54,962 bases of DNA from Clostridia bacterium (GTDB lineage Bacteria > Bacillota_A > Clostridia > Oscillospirales > CAG-272): assembly GCA_017454075.1 (NCBI GenBank), contig JAFTDQ010000136.1, forward strand, positions 1 to 54,962, in the 5' to 3' direction. This document shows positions 1 through 6,928 of the stretch, in pieces; the stretch's first letter is position 1, and every line of letters begins with the position of its first letter. A program made the position numbers and the translations under genes. The notes beneath the pieces are model-generated. The model was not told the DNA's origin, searched no databases, and saw only the letters and a program-made list of their open reading frames with translations.

Positions 1-39
1 AGCCAAACCGAGTATTAGTGAAATTGTCTTTTTCATCAT
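1..39 (-). CDS. Start of a secreted or membrane protein, cut by the window edge
   Basis: Reading leftwards on the minus strand, an ATG at 39-37 opens a frame that runs off the window after 13 codons, beginning MMKKTISLILGLA. Two Lys followed by a hydrophobic run is the N-region and start of the H-region of a signal peptide, so the product is probably exported or a lipoprotein. An AAGAAGG ribosome binding site lies 5 nt upstream and a consensus promoter lies at 84-112. No function can be given because the mature part lies outside the window. A second in-frame ATG at 36-34 could equally be the start. Confidence 0.65.
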   Translation of the reverse strand, partial: MMKKTISLILGLA

Positions 40-61
40 TGAAACCTTCTTTCTTTTGCAC

Positions 62-133
62 AGGCTGATTTTGTTCCGAAAATATTTTATCACAAATAGT
101 CTCGTTTGTCAACAACCTTTTTGAAATCAGCCT
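62..133. repeat. 10-bp inverted repeat flanking a promoter
   Basis: AGGCTGATTT at 62-71 and its exact reverse complement AAATCAGCCT at 124-133 enclose 52 bp that hold the consensus promoter at 84-112. This is the arrangement of a small invertible promoter segment, but a chance 10-bp match is possible and the arms are short for known invertases. Confidence 0.4.
84..112 (-). promoter_or_regulatory. Consensus sigma-A promoter of the leftward gene
   Basis: On the minus strand a perfect -35 TTGACA (112-107) and a -10 TAAAAT (89-84) are separated by exactly 17 bp. It points to the partial secreted-protein gene at 39. The promoter lies between two arms of a 10-bp inverted repeat (62-71 and 124-133). 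Confidence 0.85.
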
Positions 134-170
134 CACTAATCGCTAAATTTTTATGACTTTCCAAAACGCC

Positions 171-1514
171 CTACATCCTTGAGTCCGCGAGAGTGCCCAT
201 AGGGTCCCAGGGGGCGAGCTCGACCGGCGGGAGCTCCGCGAACGCGGCGAGGTCTCCGAGATATTCTTTCTCCACCGCCGCCTGATACACGTAGGCGTCG
301 AACCAGCTGTCGGTGCAGACGTAATATCCCTTTTCGCCGTTCTTGTCGCCCCAGCTGTTCTCAATCTTCCAGCGCGTCGGGCGGCCTTCGTCGAGATTCA
401 CGCCCGTTATCACCATCGCGTGATTCATCGCCGAGAACAGATAGTCGAGCGCGTCCTCTTTGGATATGTCGAGATCGAGCCCGGTAAGAAGGCCCGGACG
501 GAAGGAATTGTCGTCCCATATTCCCTTTTCGCGTTCGCCGAACTTGCCGACGTCGCTCCCGAACCACACCGGCCTGCCGGCCTCGAGCTGACGGATGATC
601 GCCTGCTTGAACTCGTCCATCGGCAGGTTGAGGTGGATAACTCCGCCGGCGCCCACGACGTTGCCGAGATAACGGACGGTATATGTCTTGTGATACGGCT
701 TGTCCGCCGTCGGGGCGTTTATGATGCTGACCGTGCGGTCGAGCAGCCCGAAAGCGTATTTTTCGGCGAATTTAAGCGGCGTCATGCCCTTTTCGATATG
801 ATATCCGCCGTTTTTGTCGACATATTCGAAGTCAAAGGTCTCCGGCGGCTCGGTATAGCAGGTGCAGAGGAAGCCGTATATCCTGTCGAGCATGCGGCAT
901 TTTTCCTCTCTCACGTCGCTTGCGGACGTACCGTCCGCTATCATGCGGCGCAGCTTCGCCGCGCAGGCCTTGAGATTCCTGTTAAGATAATGGTTCATCA
1001 TGCCGGTATGGGAGGTCTGGAAGGTCTCGCCGAAAACGTCCCTCGGCACGATGCCGTATTTGCGCACTATATTGGCGAACATCTCCCACTGCCCCCCGTC
1101 GTGAACGCCAGAGGAAAGGATGAAGGCGACCGTGCGGTCGTTTACCGGGAGCGCCGCCGTCTCGATTATCGCTTCGAGGAAATAATTCGCGCGCTCGAGC
1201 TTGTCCCAGAACGCGAGCCAGCTCTGCGAAAGCTGAAAGTTCTCGAGCTCGTGCTCCGCCGCGATGCCCTCGCGGAGCAGATTCGTCGCCGCGAAGAGCC
1301 AGCAGCGCCCCGAGGCCTGCTGATCCGTCACGGGGAGGGTCTTTATCTCGACCGAAAACTTGTTGGCGACCGAAAAGGCGTCGGACGCCGAATACGCGAC
1401 CGAGTTGAGGTCGGTCTTCGAGACGGCGAGCGTCGCTATCCTGCGCTCGGCGCTCCCGCGGTAGTTCTCGCTCCATTCCGAGAGGGCCTCTCTCGTGATC
1501 TCTCTGTTTTTCAT
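171..1514 (-). CDS. pepC: Aminopeptidase C / bleomycin hydrolase (C1B cysteine peptidase)
   Basis: A cytosolic papain-fold aminopeptidase of 447 residues, the usual length of the PepC/bleomycin hydrolase family. These enzymes trim residues from peptide N-termini and form hexameric barrels. The catalytic Cys is in the QQASGRCWLFAATN block near residue 70. The His is in NHAMVITGVN and the Asn in the IENSWGDKNGEKGYY block, both in the last quarter. The start ATG at 1514 overlaps the trmB stop (ATGA) and has an AAAGGAG site about 8 nt upstream, so pepC and trmB are translationally coupled in one leftward operon. All three catalytic residues are present, so the enzyme should be active. I see no clear terminator between its stop and the next leftward promoter. 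Confidence 0.95.
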   Translation of the reverse strand: MKNREITREALSEWSENYRGSAERRIATLAVSKTDLNSVAYSASDAFSVANKFSVEIKTLPVTDQQASGRCWLFAATNLLREGIAAEHELENFQLSQSWLAFWDKLERANYFLEAIIETAALPVNDRTVAFILSSGVHDGGQWEMFANIVRKYGIVPRDVFGETFQTSHTGMMNHYLNRNLKACAAKLRRMIADGTSASDVREEKCRMLDRIYGFLCTCYTEPPETFDFEYVDKNGGYHIEKGMTPLKFAEKYAFGLLDRTVSIINAPTADKPYHKTYTVRYLGNVVGAGGVIHLNLPMDEFKQAIIRQLEAGRPVWFGSDVGKFGEREKGIWDDNSFRPGLLTGLDLDISKEDALDYLFSAMNHAMVITGVNLDEGRPTRWKIENSWGDKNGEKGYYVCTDSWFDAYVYQAAVEKEYLGDLAAFAELPPVELAPWDPMGTLADSRM

Positions 1515-2188
1515 TCTGCTGTCTCCTTTGCGTTATTGGTATCTTTTATCTCTTTAATCTCTTTGTCCGCGTCGTAAACGGCGCGGAGCATATTTATTCT
1601 GAAACCTTTTTCCGAGAAATTCCGCTCGTATTCCGTCATGACGTTTTCCGCGGCGAGCTCGCTTGCGTGAAGGTCGCGCGTCACGTACGTTATCTCGTAG
1701 CCGGCCGCCGGGAGTTCCTCAAGCGTGAAATCGAAAAGACCCGCGTTGTCTGTCTTGAATATCAGTTCCCCGCCCGGGACGAGATACGACGCGTAGGTTT
1801 TCAGCCGGCCGCGGTGGGTCAGACGGCGCTTTGCGTGCCTCGCCTTCGGCCACGGGTCCGAAAAATTGAGATAGATCCGCTCGACCGAGCCGGGCGGGAG
1901 AAGCTCCCCGAGCCTGTCGGCGTCCGTGACGGCGAATTTTACCCTTTCGGGAGAGAGCCCGGCGCGGCCGACCTTTTCCGCGGCGATCAGCAGCACGTCG
2001 GAGATGCGCTCGACGGCGAGAAATCTCCTGTCCGGGTATTTCAGGGCCATTCCGGTCACAAAGTCCCCTTTGCCGCAGCCGATCTCAAGATCGAGCGGAA
2101 AAGCCGGAAGGTCTTCCCTTTCCGTTACAAGATATCCGGCGCACCGGGCGAGCCGCTCAGCGCCGTGCTTCTTTTTTCTCATTCTCAT
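1511..2188 (-). CDS. trmB: tRNA (guanine-N7-)-methyltransferase
   Basis: This SAM-dependent enzyme methylates N7 of G46 in the tRNA variable loop. The 225-residue product has the Rossmann SAM-binding loop LEIGCGKGDFVTG near residue 35 and the family hallmark YLNFSDPWPKARHAKRRL near residue 110, which carries the catalytic Asp and the basic tRNA-binding cluster. The length is normal for bacterial TrmB. It is the first gene of a leftward pair with pepC (4-nt overlap). No strong Shine-Dalgarno sequence precedes the ATG at 2188, and a second in-frame Met two codons later is a possible alternative start. The divergent gene at 2329 has its promoter in the intervening gap. Confidence 0.95.
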   Translation of the reverse strand: MRMRKKKHGAERLARCAGYLVTEREDLPAFPLDLEIGCGKGDFVTGMALKYPDRRFLAVERISDVLLIAAEKVGRAGLSPERVKFAVTDADRLGELLPPGSVERIYLNFSDPWPKARHAKRRLTHRGRLKTYASYLVPGGELIFKTDNAGLFDFTLEELPAAGYEITYVTRDLHASELAAENVMTEYERNFSEKGFRINMLRAVYDADKEIKEIKDTNNAKETAE

Positions 2189-2190
2189 GG

Positions 2191-2219
2191 TTGATTTATT
2201 CTCTGTTTTCTGCTATAAT
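2191..2219 (+). promoter_or_regulatory. Sigma-A promoter for the HAAS-nrdR operon
   Basis: TTGATT (2191-2196), a 17-bp spacer and a perfect TATAAT (2214-2219) on the plus strand point to the operon starting at 2329. The predicted 5' leader is about 100 nt, in which I see no riboswitch-like structure. Confidence 0.7.
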
Positions 2220-2328
2220 TAAACTTGATTGACTGTCTCTATGACTGTTCCGGAATATTTTACATCATATTCCGTCAAAAATCAAGGGAACGCCGTGCGC
2301 GCGGTTTTCCCGGAAAGGCTGTAAAAGC

Positions 2329-3255
2329 GTGGATAAGAAAACCTTTTACGATGTTCTGTCGGAAAAGCTGCGCGAACTCGGCGTACGCAACGACTACATC
2401 GAAAAACATATCGACCAGTTTGAAAACTATTTCGCCGACAAGAGTTCGGAACAGGTCGAAGCCGAGATCTCGCGGCTGGGCGATATAGAGCGCGTCGCCG
2501 CCCGCATAAAACGGATGACCGACAAAATGCTCCTCACCGATACGGGAATCCCGGACGAACCGTCCTCGACCCCGAATCACGACGCGGACAAACCGTCGGA
2601 GCAGGATCAAGGACCGGACGAGCCGGATGAAGAAGAGGATGAGAACGAGGAGGAGATCGACCCGGCGGCGATCGAGGTCAGACAGCTCCGTTCGCTGAGG
2701 AACGAAGGCGGGCGCCCGCAGGTCTCGGACGATCTCTTTGACGACGAACAGGACAAAAAACTGTCTCCGTCCGCCGTCACGGAAGAAGACTCCCGCGTGA
2801 GTTCAAGAGTCAAAAAAACCGCCTTTGACGATTCTCAGATTAAGAATAAACTTACCGTTTTCAGAATTATTTCTATTTTGTGCATTCCGCTTGCGCTTTT
2901 AGTTGTTCTCGCGACCGCGGCGGTCTTCGCGGCGGTTTTCCTCGCGCTCGCTGTCATCGTGATAATCGCCGTCGCGATCCTCGCCGTTGTCACCGTCGCG
3001 GGAACGTGCGTATTCGTATTCGGTATGATACTCGGCATCGTCAAGCTTCTTGAAACGCTTCCAGCCGGGCTATTCGAATGCGGTCTGTCCCTCATGGCCG
3101 GGTCTGCGGCGCTGTTTGCCGGCATTCTCGTTTACAATTTCGCCGTCAGATTCATTCCCTGGGTCGCATCCAAACTACTTCAGTTCATGAAATTCGTGTT
3201 CCGTAAATACCGCGTTCTCTACGCGTATATCAAAAAGGAGGTGCTGAAGCTGTGA
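2329..3255 (+). CDS. HAAS/DUF1700-type membrane protein with acidic linker
   Basis: The 308-residue product begins with about 65 residues that match the HAAS/DUF1700 helical domain in pattern (Lys-rich start, repeated helices, then the ...ISRLGDIERVAARI block). A strongly acidic, low-complexity linker follows at about residues 75-125. The C-terminal half holds three or four hydrophobic segments rich in Ala, Val and Ile. HAAS domains usually sit beside PadR-type regulators and DUF4097 proteins in envelope-stress loci. Here the next gene is DUF4097-like but no PadR gene is seen. The start is GTG at 2329 with a GGAAAGG-like site about 11 nt upstream. The molecular role is unknown. Confidence 0.7.
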   Translation: MDKKTFYDVLSEKLRELGVRNDYIEKHIDQFENYFADKSSEQVEAEISRLGDIERVAARIKRMTDKMLLTDTGIPDEPSSTPNHDADKPSEQDQGPDEPDEEEDENEEEIDPAAIEVRQLRSLRNEGGRPQVSDDLFDDEQDKKLSPSAVTEEDSRVSSRVKKTAFDDSQIKNKLTVFRIISILCIPLALLVVLATAAVFAAVFLALAVIVIIAVAILAVVTVAGTCVFVFGMILGIVKLLETLPAGLFECGLSLMAGSAALFAGILVYNFAVRFIPWVASKLLQFMKFVFRKYRVLYAYIKKEVLKL

Positions 3256-4124
3256 AACCCACCTCGGTCATTTACCTTGTCCTTGCCGTTATACTGTTCT
3301 TCGGCGGATTCGGGATGTGCAGATACGCGGAAAAACTCGCCGCAGACAGAAATCAGCCGATTTACGATCAGGAAATCGCGGAAGACGGCTCGACTCTCTA
3401 TACCTATGAAATTGACAACACGGCCGTCGCGTCTCTGAAGCTCGTTTTCTCGGGCGTCGACGTGACGGTAAAACCCTCGCCGGACGAAACGAGCCGCGTT
3501 GAACTGCGCAATTTCTCGGTGAGAGAATACGCCGTCACGCTCAACGGCTCGTCCGTCACCGTTGACGGTACCGTCGGAAAGCTCGCTTCCCTTCTCGACA
3601 GATCGTCCGGAGGTATACAGTTCCGCGGTCTGAGATATTTTCTTCTGAAAGATCCCGACAGCTCGCTGAAAAAAAGCGTCACGGTCTATATCAGCGAAGC
3701 GTCGAAACTCAACTCCCTGACCGTTTCGGAAACCGGAGGAACGCTTTTCCTCTCCGATATGTCAAATCCCCTCGACTATTCTCTGTCCGTCAGCGACGGC
3801 GCGGCGAGAATCAGCGGGATCTCGACCGTATCGGTCGCCGAAATATCCGTAAAAACCGGTGAACTTGAAATTTCCGGCAGCTCATTCAATACCCTCGTCG
3901 TAAACTCGACGGGAGGGAGCGTGCGGGTCACGTCGAACGGTTCTATCCAGCGCAGCACCACGTCGTACGATCTTTCGGTGTCCGAGGGCTCGCTCGTTTA
4001 CAACGGAGCGCTCATCGAGGACGGTTCGTACAAGATATCGCAGGCGATTTCGCTCTCCACCGTGAGGATAACTGTTTCCGGCGGAAACATCAACCTGACG
4101 GACGACGAGATCCCGGCGCCGTGA
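3252..4124 (+). CDS. Membrane-anchored DUF4097-like beta-repeat protein
   Basis: This 290-residue protein has one N-terminal transmembrane segment (about residues 5-25) that could act as an uncleaved signal anchor. After it comes an extracytoplasmic region of short, regularly spaced beta strands (repeated motifs such as LSVSDGAARISG, ISVKTGELEISG and VVNSTGGSVRVTS). This pattern fits the DUF4097 or putative-adhesin beta-helix families. Its GTG start overlaps the stop of the HAAS gene (GTGA), so the two are translationally coupled, a pairing seen in other Firmicutes. The assignment rests on pattern and context rather than a definite signature. No enzymatic motif is visible. Confidence 0.6.
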   Translation: MKPTSVIYLVLAVILFFGGFGMCRYAEKLAADRNQPIYDQEIAEDGSTLYTYEIDNTAVASLKLVFSGVDVTVKPSPDETSRVELRNFSVREYAVTLNGSSVTVDGTVGKLASLLDRSSGGIQFRGLRYFLLKDPDSSLKKSVTVYISEASKLNSLTVSETGGTLFLSDMSNPLDYSLSVSDGAARISGISTVSVAEISVKTGELEISGSSFNTLVVNSTGGSVRVTSNGSIQRSTTSYDLSVSEGSLVYNGALIEDGSYKISQAISLSTVRITVSGGNINLTDDEIPAP

Positions 4125-4612
4125 AATGCCCTCAGTGCGGGCACCCCGAGACGAAAGTCGTGGATTCCCGCCCAACCGAAAACGAGGCGATTCGCCGTCG
4201 CCGCGCCTGTCTGAAATGCGGCGCGAGGTTCACGACCTACGAAAGTTATATTCTCCCGTCAGTCATGCCGGTTATGGTTATCAAGAAAAACGGATCGGCT
4301 CAGCTGTTCGACCGCAGCAAGATACTCAAGGGGCTTCTTCAGGCATGTTATAAACGCCCGGTCGAACGCTCTACGATGCTCGGCGTCATAGACGCGATCG
4401 AAGACGAGATACGTTCGTCCGGAAAGACGTCCGTCACTTCGTCGGAAATCGGCAGAATGGTGATGGAACGTCTGAAACGCATAGACGACGTCTCATACGT
4501 CCGTTTCGCCTCTGTTTACCGCGAATTCAAAGACGTCGAGACCTTCAGACGCGAGCTCGATATGCTTTCCGGGGACAGTAAAAACGAAAAAACCGAAAAG
4601 GCGGAGAAATGA
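4121..4612 (+). CDS. nrdR: Transcriptional repressor NrdR
   Basis: NrdR represses ribonucleotide reductase genes by sensing ATP/dATP. The 163-residue product starts with the zinc ribbon: MKCPQCGHPETKVVDSRP, then the second Cys pair in CLKCGARFTTYE at about residue 31. The ATP-cone domain follows (about residues 49-135, from VIKKNGSAQLFDRSKI). The length is slightly above the usual 150-160 because of a Lys/Glu-rich tail. The GTG start at 4121 overlaps the upstream stop. No nrd genes lie in the window, so its targets are elsewhere. Confidence 0.97.
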   Translation: MKCPQCGHPETKVVDSRPTENEAIRRRRACLKCGARFTTYESYILPSVMPVMVIKKNGSAQLFDRSKILKGLLQACYKRPVERSTMLGVIDAIEDEIRSSGKTSVTSSEIGRMVMERLKRIDDVSYVRFASVYREFKDVETFRRELDMLSGDSKNEKTEKAEK

Positions 4613-5061
4613 CCTCTTTTTATGAAAATCTCGCGGGGGACCTTGAGGCGCTCATAAAGGGCGTCCCGCACATCATATCTAATCTCTCAAACGCCTCCGC
4701 GCTCATATTCGAGCGGCTCGACCGGCTGAACTGGGCGGGTTTTTACCTCCTCGAAGGTGAATCGCTCGTCCTCGGTCCTTTTCAGGGCAGACCGGCGTGT
4801 ATCGAGATTAAGATCGGGCGCGGAGTGTGCGGAACCGCCGCCGCGCAGCGCCGCACTCTCGTCGTACCCGACGTCCATGAATTCAAAGGGCACATCGCCT
4901 GCGATTCCTGTTCACGTTCGGAAATCGTCGTGCCTCTCATTAAAGACGGCGCCGTTATCGGAGTCCTCGATATCGACAGCCCGGAGCCCGACAGGTTTTC
5001 ACCCGATGACAAGGAAGGAATCGAGCTCGTCGCCGGGACGATAGTCAAATATGCTTTCTGA
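4609..5061 (+). CDS. msrC: Free methionine-(R)-sulfoxide reductase (GAF domain)
   Basis: A single GAF domain of 150 residues that reduces free L-methionine-(R)-sulfoxide with thioredoxin. The family motifs are clear: LNWAGFYLLEG, GRGVCGTAA with the first Cys near residue 78, and VPDVHEFKGHIACDSCSRSEIVVP with further cysteines near residues 103 and 106. The length is typical of fRMsr. Its ATG overlaps the nrdR stop by 4 nt, and it is the last gene of the operon, followed at once by a terminator. It probably serves oxidative-damage repair. Confidence 0.92.
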   Translation: MTSFYENLAGDLEALIKGVPHIISNLSNASALIFERLDRLNWAGFYLLEGESLVLGPFQGRPACIEIKIGRGVCGTAAAQRRTLVVPDVHEFKGHIACDSCSRSEIVVPLIKDGAVIGVLDIDSPEPDRFSPDDKEGIELVAGTIVKYAF

Positions 5062-5084
5062 CCCGCAGCACGCGGGTCTTTTTT
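5060..5084 (+). terminator. Rho-independent terminator after the msrC gene
   Basis: A 7-bp stem (GACCCGC at 5060-5066 pairing with GCGGGTC at 5072-5078) closes a 5-nt loop and is followed by TTTTTT. It ends the 2329-5061 operon. The first parS site begins only 6 bp downstream. Confidence 0.85.
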
Positions 5085-5089
5085 ATTGA

Positions 5090-5105
5090 CGTTTCACGTG
5101 AAACA
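5090..5105. promoter_or_regulatory. parS centromere site 1
   Basis: CGTTTCACGTGAAACA matches the Bacillus parS 16-mer TGTTTCACGTGAAACA at 15 of 16 positions and keeps the perfect GTTTCACGTGAAAC palindrome (5091-5104). ParB should bind and load here as a clamp. It lies 22 bp upstream of the parA -35 box. Confidence 0.95.
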
Positions 5106-5127
5106 TACGCATTTGCCTCGCGGACCC

Positions 5128-5156
5128 TTGACATCCGTCGCGGGGTTTGGTATAAT
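5128..5156 (+). promoter_or_regulatory. Perfect sigma-A promoter of parA
   Basis: TTGACA (5128-5133), a 17-bp spacer and TATAAT (5151-5156) match consensus at all 12 positions. The parA start is 37 nt downstream. A ParB cluster nucleated at the adjacent parS could affect this promoter. Confidence 0.92.
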
Positions 5157-5192
5157 ATAGAATTGTAAATTATTCTGTAAAGGAGGCTCTCC

Positions 5193-5954
5193 GTGGGCAA
5201 GATTATAGTATTTGCCAATCAGAAAGGCGGCGTGGGAAAAACCACGTCGGCTGTCAACGTCGCCGCCTGCCTCGGCGAGCTCGGCAACCGGGTCCTGCTC
5301 GTCGACCTCGACCCGCAGGGAAACACCTCAAGCGGAGTCGGAATCAACAAAAAAACAATGAAACTCTCGACCTACGACGTGATTATCGGCAGAAGTTCCG
5401 CCGAATCGTGCATCGTCGAGACAGGATTCAAAAATCTCTGGGTCATACCGTCCAACATATCCCTCGCCGGCGCCGAATTTGAGCTTGTGAGCGACGAGAT
5501 GCGCGTTTACCGTATGAGAAACGCGCTGCTGACCATAAAGGACAATTTTGATTATATCCTTATAGATTGCCCGCCGTCGCTCGGGATCCTCACCGTGAAT
5601 TGCCTTGTCGCGAGCGACATGGTGATCATACCGATGCAGTGCGAGTTTTACTCGCTTGAAGGGCTGTCTCAGCTCGTTCAGACCATTAAAAAGTGCCGCC
5701 AGCTGTATAATCCGAAGCTGGAGCTGCTCGGGATACTCATAACCATGTACAACGGACGGCTTAATCTGTCGCTTCAGGTTATGGACGAACTGAGAAGGTA
5801 TTACGCCGGAAAGCTTTTCCACACTCCCGTGCTCAGGAACGTTAAACTGTCGGAGGCCCCCGGATACGGTCAGCCGATCATATATTACGATCCGAGAAGC
5901 AAAGGAGCGGAGGCTTACCGTGCCGTGACCAAAGAGGTCGTGGAACGCACCTGA
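5193..5954 (+). CDS. parA: Chromosome-partitioning ATPase ParA/Soj
   Basis: ParA is a Walker-type ATPase that moves parS-ParB complexes over the nucleoid and, as Soj, also controls DnaA. The 253-residue product has the deviant Walker A box KGGVGKTTSAVN at about residues 11-22, the LLVDLDPQGNTSSG block near residue 36, and the Walker B-like DYILIDCPPSLG near residue 118. The length matches B. subtilis Soj (253). The GTG start at 5193 is preceded by AAAGGAGG at 5179-5186. It is followed by a second parS site and parB, the classical origin-proximal pair. Confidence 0.97.
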   Translation: MGKIIVFANQKGGVGKTTSAVNVAACLGELGNRVLLVDLDPQGNTSSGVGINKKTMKLSTYDVIIGRSSAESCIVETGFKNLWVIPSNISLAGAEFELVSDEMRVYRMRNALLTIKDNFDYILIDCPPSLGILTVNCLVASDMVIIPMQCEFYSLEGLSQLVQTIKKCRQLYNPKLELLGILITMYNGRLNLSLQVMDELRRYYAGKLFHTPVLRNVKLSEAPGYGQPIIYYDPRSKGAEAYRAVTKEVVERT

Positions 5955-5970
5955 CGTTTCACGTGAAACA
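5955..5970. promoter_or_regulatory. parS centromere site 2, between parA and parB
   Basis: A second copy of CGTTTCACGTGAAACA, identical over 16 bp to site 1, begins directly after the parA stop. It occupies the leader just upstream of the parB ribosome binding site (AAGGAG, 5973-5978), so ParB spreading from it covers its own gene. Confidence 0.95.
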
Positions 5971-5986
5971 TCAAGGAGAATCCCAA

Positions 5987-6883
5987 ATGACATACAAACC
6001 GAAAAATACAGGCCTCGGGAGGGGGCTCGACGCGATTTTTCTCGACAACACCGTCGAATCTTCGGGCGTAACGATGCTCCGCACCTCGGATATAGAGCCG
6101 AATCCCGATCAGCCGAGAAAAAAATTCGACGAAACGGAGCTCGCAAGTCTCGCGGATTCAATAGCCGCTAACGGACTTATCGAGCCGATCGTCGTAAGAA
6201 GCTCACCGAGCGAGGGAATGTATCAGATAATCGCCGGGGAAAGGCGCTGGCGCGCTTCGATGCTTGCCGGGCTCAGCGAAATACCGGTAAGGGTGATGGA
6301 GCTAGACGACAAGAAGGCCGCGCAGATAGCTCTGATCGAAAACGTTCAGCGTGAAGATCTGAATGCGGTAGAAGAGGCGTCGGCGTACGAAACCCTCGTT
6401 AAACGCTTTAATATGACTCACGACGAGATCGCGGCCCAGATAGGGAAGAGCCGGGCAGCCGTTACGAACTCCATCCGCCTGCTCGACCTCCCTGACGACG
6501 TAAAGACAATGATCTCCGACGGCACGCTCTCGGCCGGTCACGGGAGGGCGCTCCTCGGGCTGACCGACAAAAACGACGTCTCCGAACTTGCGGAACTTGT
6601 TAAAAGCGAGCGTCTCTCGGTGAGGGAGACCGAAAAGGCGGTCAGAAAAGCAAACTCCGGGAGAAAAAAGAACTCCCCGCCGGAAAACGAAAAAAACTCC
6701 GACGGCTCCCCGGACTATACATCGCTGCTTGCAGACAAAATGACGTCCCGGCTCGGGAAAAAAGTCGTAATCCTGCGAAACCCGAAAACCGGGGCGGGGA
6801 AGATTGAAATCGTGTTTTCGGATGACGACGGACTCGACGAGCTCGTCACGTCGCTGTGCGGAAGCAATATTTTTGACGAATAA
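5987..6883 (+). CDS. parB: Chromosome-partitioning protein ParB/Spo0J
   Basis: ParB is a CTP-dependent DNA clamp that loads at parS. The 298-residue product begins with the usual GLGRGLDAIF segment. It continues with the N-terminal CTP-binding domain (IEPNPDQPRKKFDE near residue 36, IIAGERRWRASMLAG near 80 with the GERRWR box, and IENVQREDLNAVEEA near 110). Next comes the helix-turn-helix (HDEIAAQIGKSRAAVTNSIRLL, about 138-160) and the C-terminal dimer domain. I chose ATG 5987 over an in-frame GTG at 5963 because the latter lies inside parS, whereas 5987 has AAGGAG 8 nt upstream. parS lies on both sides of parA. Confidence 0.96.
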   Translation: MTYKPKNTGLGRGLDAIFLDNTVESSGVTMLRTSDIEPNPDQPRKKFDETELASLADSIAANGLIEPIVVRSSPSEGMYQIIAGERRWRASMLAGLSEIPVRVMELDDKKAAQIALIENVQREDLNAVEEASAYETLVKRFNMTHDEIAAQIGKSRAAVTNSIRLLDLPDDVKTMISDGTLSAGHGRALLGLTDKNDVSELAELVKSERLSVRETEKAVRKANSGRKKNSPPENEKNSDGSPDYTSLLADKMTSRLGKKVVILRNPKTGAGKIEIVFSDDDGLDELVTSLCGSNIFDE

Positions 6884-6928
6884 GAACGATTTTGGTATCA
6901 TAAGGTCAATTGAAAGGAATAATTCACC

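Noticed and set aside
2328..2336. TTATCCACG on the minus strand, one base from a DnaA box
   Set aside because: It is a single match, overlaps the GTG start of a gene and has no neighbouring boxes, so chance is the best explanation.
5963..5986. GTG start for parB that would add eight residues
   Set aside because: The GTG lies inside the parS palindrome and lacks a ribosome binding site. ATG 5987 has AAGGAG at good spacing and gives the normal ParB N-terminus.
6884..6928. T-box leader for serS
   Set aside because: The gap after parB is only 45 bp and has no specifier-loop or terminator structure.
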